Shown here one piece after another: positions 1 through 5,730 of a stretch of DNA of 6,622 nucleotides. Source of the DNA: Bacillota bacterium (GTDB taxonomy: Bacteria > Bacillota > Clostridia > Acetivibrionales > Acetivibrionaceae); NCBI GenBank assembly GCA_023421115.1, contig JAEZUI010000247.1, forward strand, positions 1 to 6,622, given 5' to 3'. Under the pieces are notes generated by a model. It had not been told where the DNA came from, made no database searches, and saw nothing but the letters and a program-made list of their open reading frames with translations. A program made the position numbers and the translations under genes. Numbering within the stretch: position 1 is the first letter of the stretch; each line of letters starts with the position of its first letter.

Positions 1-603
1 TGGTGTTGGTGTTGGTGTTGGTGTTGATGTTGGTGTTGGTGTTATTACCGGTATTGGTGGGGTCACCCCTAGGCCTGACATTGAATTAAAAGTCCCAAAA
101 ACTCTGAATTCATAAAAGCCTGGCAAAAATTCTGATTGAACTCCAGTTATAGTAATTCTTACATATCTTGCAGTTGCGTCAAAGTCTTCACTTTGTGTCT
201 GCGAATAAATATCATTACTTGTTCTGTCAACAACAGTGTACCAGTTTATTTTATTATTAGAAACTTCTATCTTGTATTTATATAATTTATTATCCTCTCT
301 CCAAACAACTTCAAAACCTGTAAGCGAATAGAAATACTTTAGGTCTACCATCCACCAATTATTCGGATTATTGTCTTTGGCAGACCAATAAGTAAATATA
401 TTATTATCATTTCCACAAAATGGACCATAACCCAAACTCATACCATTAGAAGAAGTTGGTTTACCAAACGCTATATTATTTGTTTGGAAACCATAAAAAA
501 TATTTTGGGGAAATGCATACGATTGAGTAAATGAAATAACTGAGACAAAAATACTTATCAATATCATTGAAATAACCTTTTTTAAATAGAAGTTTCTATA
601 CAT
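1..603 (-). CDS. Secreted F5/8 type C (discoidin) domain protein with Thr-Pro linker, 3' part outside window
   Basis: The first 201 codons are present; the gene continues past the left edge. The start is the ATG at 603, preceded by GGAGGG seven bases upstream; the in-frame ATG at 618 lies within that ribosome binding site and is unlikely. Residues 1-30 form a Sec signal peptide (basic start, hydrophobic core, likely cleavage after SYA). Residues about 41-172 fit an F5/8 type C/CBM32 beta-sandwich: NNIAFGKPTSS near the start, YWSAKDNNPNNWWMVDL (72-88), GFEVVW (96-101), YKIEVSNNKINWYTV (110-124), ARYVRITITG (145-154) and the closing YEFRVFG (164-170). A Thr-Pro linker follows from about 181, as found between modules of clostridial extracellular glycan-active enzymes. 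The protein is therefore exported and probably binds carbohydrate through this N-terminal module. Any catalytic or anchoring domain would lie beyond the linker and cannot be seen. Domain family is confident; ligand is not. Confidence 0.88.
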   Translation of the reverse strand, partial: MYRNFYLKKVISMILISIFVSVISFTQSYAFPQNIFYGFQTNNIAFGKPTSSNGMSLGYGPFCGNDNNIFTYWSAKDNNPNNWWMVDLKYFYSLTGFEVVWREDNKLYKYKIEVSNNKINWYTVVDRTSNDIYSQTQSEDFDATARYVRITITGVQSEFLPGFYEFRVFGTFNSMSGLGVTPPIPVITPTPTSTPTPTPTP

Positions 604-644
604 TCTAAATCCCTCCATGTAATAGATATAAGATGGTTCATATA

Positions 645-673
645 TATATAAATTGATACTAAGTCGGTTGCAA
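645..673 (-). promoter_or_regulatory. Candidate proximal sigma-A promoter of the F5/8C gene
   Basis: On the minus strand TTGCAA (668-673), a 17-base spacer and TATATA (645-650) form a plausible promoter. The start point would fall near 638, giving a leader of about 35 bases before the ATG at 603. The -10 sits in a TA-dinucleotide run, so a chance match is possible. Confidence 0.45.
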
Positions 674-885
674 TGCCCTTATAAAACTTTGAAAAGGCAA
701 AATGTAAACAAGCACACCGTTTGCTAGAAATAACTTTTCATAGAATAAACAATATAACACAAATGGATTTATTAATTTTGTATAAATTAAGACTTCATCA
801 AGAGAATGTAAGATTTTCAAAATACTTACTCAAGAAAAATACATATCGATGTGAACACTGTCTGTGAACAATTAGATATAGATTT

Positions 886-914
886 ATTATACCTCATTTA
901 GCAATTAAATGCAA
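886..914 (-). promoter_or_regulatory. Candidate distal sigma-A promoter of the F5/8C gene
   Basis: On the minus strand TTGCAT (909-914), exactly 17 bases and a perfect TATAAT (886-891). The predicted start near 879 implies a leader of about 275 bases ahead of the F5/8C gene. It matches consensus better than the proximal candidate but is far from the gene. Confidence 0.5.
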
Positions 915-977
915 CGGCTTGTAAACTCATGAATCATTAAAATCAATAAGAAATCAAAACTATAGAAGTATCAAAAC

Positions 978-2066
978 TCAATTATTCGTATTAATAAAGA
1001 CTATCCTTTTTTCTCCATTCCATGTAACTTCATATCCAAGCTCCTCAGAAATAAGTCTAATAGGAACCATAGTTCTTCCATTAATTATTGATAAGGGAAC
1101 ATCAATCTCTACCTGCTTTCCATCCACATATACCAAATTACTCCCAACCTTAAGTTTTATAATCTTTGAACCTTTTAAAATACTTACAGTTTCTGTTGAT
1201 TCTTCCCACAAAACTTCAGCACCCAAACTTTCAAAAACAGATCTTATGGGAATAAATGTCCTTCCATTTAGTATTCTTGGTGGAACATCGAAAACCGCTT
1301 TTTTTTCATTTATAACAACTTCTATCGGGTAGAGTAATTCATTTTCTGTAGAAGTTACCATTTCTTGAAGCATATCAACAGTTCCCTGAATAATTATCGG
1401 ATTCTTGCCTGGATCAACCCAGCTTAAAAGCTTTGAAATATCAACTTCCGATAGGGCTGTACAGCCTTTTGTACTTATATTTGGACCCTGCCATATATGA
1501 AAAAATATGGCACTACCCTTTCCCTTAACTACAGGGTTCCTATTATATTCAATTACAAATGCCAATTTATAGCTTGTTATCTTAAGTTTTTCAAAGGATT
1601 TCCATCTACTATAAGGATCACCCTCAAATTCCACCCAATTATTATAATCTTGAGAGGATACATCATCAATCCAGTAATCATTTTTTGAGGTCTTCTTGTA
1701 TGAAAGCCTCATATAAGAAGGTTTATCAATCGTTCCAAAAGCAGTTCCTATGCGGAATATCCCTGCAGGAGCTTTAAGGTCACCCTCCTTCTTATTTAGA
1801 GAGAAGCCTTTTTCTCCAATTACAGCATTCATTGAAGATAAGCTTTTAATCCATCCACCGATAGTCTTTTCAAAAGTCTCAACTTTAGCTTTATTTTGTC
1901 CATCTTTCTCACTAGAGACTACAATTATCTGGCTTGAACCGTTTGCTGAGCTTAGCCTGTCCAAAAGTACTATCAAATTGCCTGATTCATAAGCTTTACT
2001 TCCACATGGTATTGTTGTAATCAAACAAATGTATGTAATTAGTAAAAAACCTAGAACTTTTTTCAT
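978..2066 (-). CDS. Secreted L,D-transpeptidase (YkuD-like) with C-terminal copper-amine-oxidase-N-type repeats
   Basis: A 362-residue protein; the start is supported by GAGGT seven bases before the ATG at 2066. Residues 1-25 form an export signal. Residues about 45-230 resemble the YkuD-type L,D-transpeptidase catalytic domain, with the conserved His in FFHIWQGP (H190) and the nucleophilic Cys in STKGCTALS (C202), followed by the usual hydrophobic end NPIIIQGT. Family members form or edit 3-3 cross-links in peptidoglycan outside the membrane. Residues about 247-359 hold two tandem half-repeats of the copper amine oxidase N-terminal-type domain (FDVPPRILNGRTFIPIRSVFESLGAEVLW and a second copy IDVPLSIINGRTMVPIRLISEELGYEVTW, quoted in parts: NGRTFIPIR 267-275, NGRTMVPIR 329-337), which in Clostridia are common wall-associated modules, not oxidases. 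C21 follows TIP, a poor lipobox because of the Pro, so I favour ordinary secretion. It lies directly downstream of the tRNA gene. Confidence 0.85.
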   Translation of the reverse strand: MKKVLGFLLITYICLITTIPCGSKAYESGNLIVLLDRLSSANGSSQIIVVSSEKDGQNKAKVETFEKTIGGWIKSLSSMNAVIGEKGFSLNKKEGDLKAPAGIFRIGTAFGTIDKPSYMRLSYKKTSKNDYWIDDVSSQDYNNWVEFEGDPYSRWKSFEKLKITSYKLAFVIEYNRNPVVKGKGSAIFFHIWQGPNISTKGCTALSEVDISKLLSWVDPGKNPIIIQGTVDMLQEMVTSTENELLYPIEVVINEKKAVFDVPPRILNGRTFIPIRSVFESLGAEVLWEESTETVSILKGSKIIKLKVGSNLVYVDGKQVEIDVPLSIINGRTMVPIRLISEELGYEVTWNGEKRIVFINTNN

Positions 2067-2107
2067 TTAATTTACCTCTTTCTAATTAAAGTTTGCGTTA
2101 AGCGTGC

Positions 2108-2142
2108 AAAAACAAAAAAGCCCAAAACCCAACTAGTTTCAG
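2108..2142 (-). terminator. Probable weak terminator after tRNA-Thr
   Basis: Downstream of the tRNA on the minus strand, CTGAAAC (2136-2142) can pair with GTTTTGG (2122-2128) over a 7-base loop, with two G-U pairs. It is followed by GC and a T-rich run, TTTTTTGTTTTT. The stem is weak, so read-through into the transpeptidase gene is possible. Confidence 0.4.
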
Positions 2143-2151
2143 ACCTAAAAT

Positions 2152-2226
2152 TGGAGCCACTAGAGGGAATCGAACCCTCGACCTATTCATTACGAGTGAA
2201 TTGCTCTACCTCTGAGCCACAGTGGC
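2152..2226 (-). tRNA. tRNA-Thr (anticodon CGT)
   Basis: A complete 75-base cloverleaf including an encoded CCA (2154-2152). The acceptor arms GCCACTG and TAGTGGC pair with one G-U. The D stem is GCTC/GAGC with loop AGAGGTA. The anticodon stem ATTCA/TGAAT is perfect, with loop CTCGTAA, so the anticodon is CGT, reading ACG (Thr). The T arm is GAGGG-TTCGATT-CCCTC. A TATAAT lies at 2231-2236 but has no good -35 and is so close to the mature 5' end that it may not be the promoter. The 5' end faces the mobile region on the right. Confidence 0.97.
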
Positions 2227-2233
2227 AAGAATT

Positions 2234-2267
2234 ATAGTAAATACCTTTAATCACTTGGTATTACTAT
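2234..2267. repeat. Imperfect inverted repeat between tRNA and integrase remnant
   Basis: ATAGTAAATACC (2234-2245) and GGTATTACTAT (2257-2267) are inverted copies with one bulged base, separated by 11 bases. The position, between the tRNA gene and the 3' end of the integrase gene, is where the attachment core of an integrated element would be expected. A core-type integrase site is one reading, a transcript hairpin another. Confidence 0.4.
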
Positions 2268-2369
2268 ATTTTAAGCTTTTTCAGTTTCATTTCATTCTAT
2301 ACTAATTTTTAAATTATGTTAACTCATTTATCATATTTTTATATAAAATATCATATAAAATCATACCTA

Positions 2370-2398
2370 TTACAACACAATTACAACAGCGTTACAAC
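2370..2398. repeat. Three TTACAAC direct repeats spaced 11 bp (possible integrase arm sites)
   Basis: TTACAAC begins at 2370, 2381 and 2392, so the three copies are in register at one helical turn. The last overlaps the stop codon of the integrase remnant. Short in-phase direct repeats just inside an element's end, beside int, are typical of arm-type binding sites of tyrosine integrases with an N-terminal arm-binding domain. Function is inferred from position. Confidence 0.5.
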
Positions 2399-2562
2399 TA
2401 ATTTATGTTTATAGAATCCAGTATTTTCATAGCTTCCACCTTCTTATTAGGTAAAACATGTGTGTAAATATTTAAAGTTATACTTATGCTAGAATGTCCT
2501 AATAATTCACTTACAGTTTTTGGTGGAACATTGTTTTCAAATAATCTTGTCGCAAAACTGTG

Positions 2563-2915
2563 ACCTTTATGTAGAGCTCAACATAACAGACATTATGTTG
2601 AGAGCTTTGTTATGTGGAGTTAATACTTCAAATTATTGATTTATTAATGTTTATTAGAAAAACACTTCCCATAATAAAAATACTTTAGTCACTATTCCAA
2701 AAGCTCTTATATGTTTCAAGAATAAGATTACAGTTCTTACAGAGCTATATTTCAACTGAACTAACGTAGAAATAACATAATCACTCCAAAATGAAATACT
2801 TTCAAACTGTATTTCTATAAATTATTACGAATGATTATGGGGAGTGCTAAGACAGTAAAGTCTTATATCAAGCCACTTTTTGTTAGCTACTCCACATAAC
2901 AAAACTCTCAACATA
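2563..2915. mobile_element. ~350-bp non-autonomous insertion element (MITE-like) inside the integrase gene
   Basis: This DNA separates the two halves of the integrase gene; the ends are set by where integrase codons stop, so they are uncertain by a few bases. Near the ends lie 33-bp inverted repeats (2588-2620 and 2889-2921) with one mismatch, beginning AGACATTATGTTGAGAG. The right copy extends over the AGACAT codons of the integrase. Six copies of a 10-bp word, TTATGTNGAG or its complement, occupy the ends. The interior (about 2621-2888) has no usable ORF; it holds a perfect 7-bp hairpin (GAAATAC 2793-2799 with GTATTTC 2809-2815) and other short inverted repeats. No transposase is encoded, so mobilisation would need a related element elsewhere. 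I do not recognise the family. Confidence 0.8.
2567..2619. repeat. Left-end cluster of four 10-bp words of the insertion element
   Basis: Reading rightward: TTATGTAGAG (2567-2576), CTCAACATAA (2577-2586), TTATGTTGAG (2593-2602) and TTATGTGGAG (2610-2619). The first pair abuts as a near-perfect 20-bp palindrome. The second and third face each other across a 6-base spacer (CAGACA), a geometry like a tyrosine-recombinase core site. Confidence 0.75.
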
Positions 2916-2916
2916 A
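2890..2916. repeat. Right-end pair of 10-bp words of the insertion element
   Basis: CTCCACATAA (2890-2899) and CTCAACATAA (2907-2916), inverted relative to 2610-2619 and 2593-2602. The outer pair of words seen at the left end is absent here, so the two ends are unequal. Confidence 0.75.
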
Positions 2917-3897
2917 TGTCTTAATGTATGTACATTACATTTTTCTATATTGGCTTTAGTAATTATTTTCTGAAACGTTCTTTCTACATTTCTTGGCAAC
3001 ATATAACCACCATTTTGATTGCAGAAAACTATATTGCTTATTGATTGTTGTTTTAGCTTTAATTCTTTTAAATTAGCCATAACCCTTTTAGTTAATGGGA
3101 TTATTCTGTTATCACTGTTTTCTGTTTTTGTTGTATCCTGAGTAATTAGACTTTTATGAGTATCATCATTTGCTCTATCAACTGCCAATACAACATTTTT
3201 ATTTACTCTTATTTGTCTTTTCTCAAAATCAACATCGTCCCACTCTAATGCAATCAATTCACCTAATCGAAGTCCAGTATCTAAACCTGTAATAAACATT
3301 GAATATAAACGATAATCCTTTGCATAATGTTCAAATCTTTTTTGTTCTTCAAAAGAAAACACTTTAATCTTCTTCTTTTTTAAAGCTGGTAATTCAGGTT
3401 TATTAGCTGGATTTTTGCTTATCAATTCATTTTCAACAGCTTGATTTAATGCACTCTTTAAGATAACATGAATTTTTCTTATAGTAGAACTTTTAACCTT
3501 TTTACCTTGACCATATGTTTGATTATAAAAATTCTGTACCATTTCTGGTCTTAATTCTTGTAACAAGATATCTCCTAGAAATGGAGATATAGTTTTACTA
3601 ATGAAATATTCATAACAATCATATGTTGTTGGCTTTAACTTAATACTTTTATAATTTACTAACCAATCATTTAGCCATTGCTTAACAGTTATTTTTTTCG
3701 GTTCTAGATATGTATTATTAACTAAGCTACTTCTAAATTCATTTATTTTAGTAAGAAGTTCGGTTTTTGTTTTTCCTGAAAATGATTTTCTCTTCAAACT
3801 ACCATCTTCATTTCTACCAAAAGAAATTGTGCCAACCCATGTTCCATTACTACGTTTATATATACTACCCTCACCATTACTTCTCCTATTAGTCATA

Positions 3898-4164
3898 TTA
3901 ACCAACATTCCTTTCATAAATATTTGGATTCTTCATCCACTCTATGAAGGCAAGTTTAGATATTCTCATTCCTCTCTTTCCTACTTTAAAGCAAGGAAAG
4001 TTTTTACTGTGGAACAATTCATATGCACTAGCTAATGATATATCTAAAACTTTTGCAACATTGTTGACTGTAAGAGATAATGGCAAATCTTCAATATTTT
4101 TTAAACTAGCTTCAAACTCATATGTTAAGTTTTCAATGTTCGTATTATCAACGGTTTTATTCAT
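3898..4164 (-). CDS. xis: Excisionase-like small helix-turn-helix protein
   Basis: An 88-residue protein starting at the ATG at 4164, which has AGGAG six bases before its GTGATAGA-type spacer; a longer reading frame upstream would need a TTG start without a binding site. Residues about 31-78 (LTVNNVAKVLDISLASAYEL, then KVGKRGMRISKLAFIEWM) match the MerR-like winged helix of the excisionase/HTH_17 family: a helix-turn-helix followed by a basic wing and the typical closing Trp. Such proteins bend DNA at attachment sites and bias a tyrosine integrase towards excision; some also repress their own promoter. The stop codon lies one base before the integrase start, so the two are probably translated as a coupled pair. 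With the integrase broken, this gene has no functional partner in the window. The family assignment is good; a purely regulatory role is the alternative. Confidence 0.85.
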   Translation of the reverse strand: MNKTVDNTNIENLTYEFEASLKNIEDLPLSLTVNNVAKVLDISLASAYELFHSKNFPCFKVGKRGMRISKLAFIEWMKNPNIYERNVG

Positions 4165-4176
4165 TCTATCACTCCT

Positions 4177-4205
4177 ATTATAATAAAAATATGTGAAACG
4201 TTCAA
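4177..4205 (-). promoter_or_regulatory. Consensus sigma-A-like promoter of xis-int
   Basis: Minus strand TTGAAC (4200-4205), 17 bases, TATAAT (4177-4182). Oddly the -10 abuts the ribosome binding site AGGAG (4172-4176). A start point six to eight bases downstream of the -10 would fall near 4170 and leave most of that site out of the message. Either the transcript is nearly leaderless or another promoter further up is used. Confidence 0.5.
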
Positions 4206-4242
4206 TATATTTGTAATATTTGTTAATCAATAAAAATTGCAA

Positions 4243-4276
4243 AAGAAAAAGGACACAGGATATTTTCCCATGTCCT
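4243..4276 (-). terminator. Rho-independent terminator after the holin gene
   Basis: Minus strand AGGACA (4276-4271) pairs with TGTCCT (4255-4250), with inner GGA/TCC pairing, and TTTTTCTTTT follows. It lies just downstream of the holin stop and separates that gene from xis-int. Confidence 0.8.
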
Positions 4277-4289
4277 CTTAAATCATCTG

Positions 4290-4685
4290 TTACTTCTTTT
4301 CAATTTGTTCCTTTGCTACCTTAAACCAGTTTGTAACAATATCCGGCAACTTATAACCCATACCTATGTAATTTTCCATTATACTACCGAATTCCTTAAA
4401 ACAGAATATACCTACAATTACACTACCTAATGGCACAGTAATACCATTGATTATTGCAACTCTTTGTATTAACAATACTGCAAACAAAGTCGTTAACTCA
4501 ATTGCTTTTTTCAATAATCCATCTTTCATTGCTTTACTTGACCAATTACCTTCTTTTGCACTTTTGATTAGTCCTGTTGCAATATCAAATATCATCAGAA
4601 TACCCCATATGATAATTAATTCCCAAGGCAATCCTGCAAAATAAGCAACTAAACCAGCCAATCCACCTACAATACTTTTTCCCAT
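4290..4685 (-). CDS. Phage-type holin (toxin secretion/phage lysis holin family)
   Basis: A 131-residue membrane protein. The ATG at 4685 is chosen because GGGAG lies nine bases upstream; a TTG at 4694 directly abuts that site and is unlikely. Hydrophobic segments lie at about residues 5-18, 20-40, 62-79 and 83-98. The motif IFDIATGLIKSAKEGNWSSK (32-51), with D34 and TG before a KEG-x-x-SSK turn, and the later GL-x-KK are characteristic of the phage_holin_4 family of Firmicutes prophages. The C-terminal tail is amphipathic and charged (VAKEQIEKK). Holins accumulate in the membrane and open it at a set time so that endolysin can reach the wall. No endolysin gene is in this window, so the lysis module is incomplete, or the gene is a remnant or has been co-opted. 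Its 16-base leader is shared with the 56-codon gene at 5527-5697. Confidence 0.85.
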   Translation of the reverse strand: MGKSIVGGLAGLVAYFAGLPWELIIIWGILMIFDIATGLIKSAKEGNWSSKAMKDGLLKKAIELTTLFAVLLIQRVAIINGITVPLGSVIVGIFCFKEFGSIMENYIGMGYKLPDIVTNWFKVAKEQIEKK

Positions 4686-4687
4686 CC

Positions 4688-4703
4688 TTCTCAACTCCCT
4701 TCA
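4688..4703 (-). repeat. Shared 16-bp leader, copy at the holin start
   Basis: TGAAGGGAGTTGAGAA on the minus strand, including the ribosome binding site, is identical to 5714-5699 ahead of the small coiled-coil gene. Confidence 0.85.
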
Positions 4704-4780
4704 CTTTGAATAAAAACAAAAATCTATTTTATCTTCCTATACATTCAAACAATTATTTTAATTTATTTTTTAGCTACATA

Positions 4781-4807
4781 TTGACCTTACGTAAACAAGA
4801 ATACAAT
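4781..4807 (+). promoter_or_regulatory. Possible promoter of the orphan gene with an internal TTACGTAA palindrome
   Basis: TTGACC (4781-4786) and TACAAT (4802-4807) are good hexamers but only 15 bases apart. Between them TTACGTAA (4787-4794) is a perfect 8-bp palindrome that could be an operator. A short spacer makes activator dependence possible, or the match may be chance. Confidence 0.35.
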
Positions 4808-4843
4808 TAATTCAAATATAAATATCGAAAGGGTGACAAATGT

Positions 4844-5503
4844 ATGGCAAACATTAAGCTTCAAGATTTAACTGCAATGATTCATAACACATCTAGGTAT
4901 AATGGTAATCAATTCGATATGGTTCATGTTGAGATATTATTAAATACTGATGTGCCATTAACTCCTGAAATGCAATGGTTTGTTCCTGTTGGCGTAAGCG
5001 TTCCTAATGAAGTATTACAATTATTTAAAGCCACCAATTTAGCTATGTATCCAATGTCAGCAGATGAAATAATTAAAGATACACAAGATATTTTTGAACA
5101 AGCTAACGCCGGTAATTTACAGGAAGTTGAAAGTGATGCTGCAAAATTAATGTTGCGTGCTGTTATGAAAAAAACACCTTTTACCCCTGTTAGTGGTTCA
5201 AATAATTTATATCATCTTGCTTATGATTATAAATTATTCCCCATAAAAGAATCACCTAATATGTTTGATTTTAAAGTTGTATTACCATTTAGTGGTCTTG
5301 GTATGCCGAATGGTTCTAAAGTACAAATGACTGTAATAACTCCTATTGGAAGTAATATTGAACCAACTGTGACTAAAGGTATTGCTGTTAATGGTCAACA
5401 AATAAATGAATTAGTTCATCCTGTTGGAAATACAGGTAGAAAAATTGTTAGTTTTGAATATCAAATAACTGATCCTTTGTTTACTATAAGATATACATAT
5501 TAA
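4844..5503 (+). CDS. Unrecognised 219-residue soluble protein, orphan gene on the plus strand
   Basis: I do not recognise this protein. The start ATG at 4844 is preceded by AAAGGGTG (4828-4835), eight bases away. It lacks a signal peptide, membrane segments and cysteines, so it is probably cytoplasmic. Three regions can be seen: residues about 1-65, mixed and hydrophobic (VHVEILLNTDVPLTPEMQWF); about 72-109, helical and acidic (DEIIKDTQDIFEQANAGN onward to AVMKK); and about 122-219, strongly beta-patterned and rich in Gly, Pro and Thr, ending FTIRYTY. The last part could be a beta-sandwich of a structural or binding protein. It is the only gene here read rightward, it stands alone with its own possible promoter, and it ends in a strong shared terminator. 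Cargo of the mobile region is the simplest reading. Phage structural protein, anti-phage factor and novel toxin all remain open; the sequence does not decide. Confidence 0.8.
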   Translation: MANIKLQDLTAMIHNTSRYNGNQFDMVHVEILLNTDVPLTPEMQWFVPVGVSVPNEVLQLFKATNLAMYPMSADEIIKDTQDIFEQANAGNLQEVESDAAKLMLRAVMKKTPFTPVSGSNNLYHLAYDYKLFPIKESPNMFDFKVVLPFSGLGMPNGSKVQMTVITPIGSNIEPTVTKGIAVNGQQINELVHPVGNTGRKIVSFEYQITDPLFTIRYTY

Positions 5504-5532
5504 AATAGAGGGGAAATGTTTCCCCTCTATTT
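5503..5532. terminator. Strong bidirectional terminator between convergent genes
   Basis: AAATAGAGGGGAAA (5503-5516) and TTTCCCCTCTATTT (5519-5532) are perfect inverted copies, leaving a two-base centre. Stems with flanking A and T tracts work in both directions. The last base of the plus-strand stop and the whole stop codon of the minus-strand gene (5529-5527) fall within it. Confidence 0.9.
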
Positions 5533-5697
5533 AACCTCACCAATAGCCTTCAAACTTTTATTTATCAAATCTTCATTGCCAGTAGAGCTAATTACTTCGA
5601 GCAACTTAACAATAATTTCACTTTTTTGAGTAATTTCACTATTAAGAGTTTCATTTTTTCTAACAAGATTGAGATTTTCTTGATATACATTTTCCAT
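5527..5697 (-). CDS. Small coiled-coil protein of unknown function (56 residues)
   Basis: The start is the ATG at 5697, with GGGAG eight bases upstream; an upstream TTG that lengthens the frame sits in front of that site. The product is charged and almost entirely helical: residues about 5-40 show heptad-like spacing of Leu, Ile and Val (LNLVRKNETLNSEITQKSEI then VKLLEVI), then NEDLINKSLKAIGEVK. It has no Cys or membrane segment. I do not recognise it. It lies 3' of the ToxN gene beyond that gene's terminator, and its leader is identical over 16 bases to that of the holin gene. This suggests both were once neighbours in one phage late module or share translational control. Its TAG stop is embedded in the shared terminator stem. 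That it is translated is supported by the ribosome binding site and the codon pattern, not by homology. Confidence 0.65.
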   Translation of the reverse strand: MENVYQENLNLVRKNETLNSEITQKSEIIVKLLEVISSTGNEDLINKSLKAIGEVK

Positions 5698-5698
5698 A

Positions 5699-5714
5699 TT
5701 CTCAACTCCCTTCA
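5699..5714 (-). repeat. Shared 16-bp leader, copy at the small coiled-coil gene
   Basis: Identical to 4703-4688 (TGAAGGGAGTTGAGAA, minus strand), covering the ribosome binding site and the bases just before the start codon. Confidence 0.85.
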
Positions 5715-5730
5715 AACATTTTTACAAAAT

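Larger units (their letters stand above)
619..977. other. 359-bp non-coding stretch between the transpeptidase and the F5/8C gene
   Basis: I see no credible gene here on either strand. Read leftward it contains two candidate sigma-A promoters for the F5/8C gene (listed separately). If the distal one is used, the mRNA has a leader of about 275 bases. That leader contains a modest bulged hairpin (TGCCTT near 697 paired with AAGGGCA near 677) but nothing I recognise as a known riboswitch. No convincing GC-rich terminator follows the transpeptidase stop at 978; only a repeated GTTTTGAT word (about 954-978) is visible there. Confidence 0.6.
2398..3896 (-). pseudogene. int: Tyrosine integrase gene interrupted at its catalytic H-x-x-R-H box
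   Basis: The start is taken as the ATG at 3896, one base after the excisionase stop (TAA 3900-3898). The ATGs at 3917 and 3908 lack good ribosome binding sites. Codons 1-327 (3896-2916) encode an N-terminal arm-binding region (GEGSIYKRSNGTWVG), a core-binding SAM-like domain and most of the phage-integrase catalytic domain, with box I Arg in TGLRLGEL (Arg about 210) and HTLRH (323-327). An insertion then adds a spurious tail, YVESFVMWSS, and a stop. The missing C-terminus lies intact at 2562-2398 in the same strand: HSFATRLFENN, LLGHSS, the nucleophile Tyr in NIYTHV, and a TAG stop. Rejoined, the protein would be about 380 residues, a normal length for this family. Without the GHxS and Tyr motifs the truncated product should not recombine DNA. 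It would have catalysed integration and excision of the surrounding element. Confidence 0.9.

Noticed and set aside
1..60. GTT/GGT-rich repeat at the left edge as a microsatellite or intergenic repeat
   Set aside because: It is in frame on the minus strand and encodes the Thr-Pro linker of the F5/8C protein.
978..1320. True copper amine oxidase activity for the C-terminal part of the 978-2066 protein
   Set aside because: Only the small N-terminal-type repeats are present; the catalytic copper/topaquinone domain is absent, and these repeats are commonly found on unrelated clostridial wall proteins.
1497..1992. Plus-strand reading frames inside the transpeptidase gene
   Set aside because: They are shadows of a well-supported minus-strand gene and have no ribosome binding sites or recognisable protein features.
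2563..2915. Group I or group II intron or IStron in the integrase gene
   Set aside because: The segment is too short for a group II intron, has long terminal inverted repeats and recombinase-like words, and lacks recognisable intron core motifs; spliced reading would also need an exact junction that I cannot see.
3829..4183. Plus-strand reading frames over int and xis
   Set aside because: They oppose genes with clear family motifs and look like antisense shadows.
4447..4644. Plus-strand reading frame inside the holin gene
   Set aside because: It is antisense to transmembrane codons of the holin; its hydrophobicity is a by-product.
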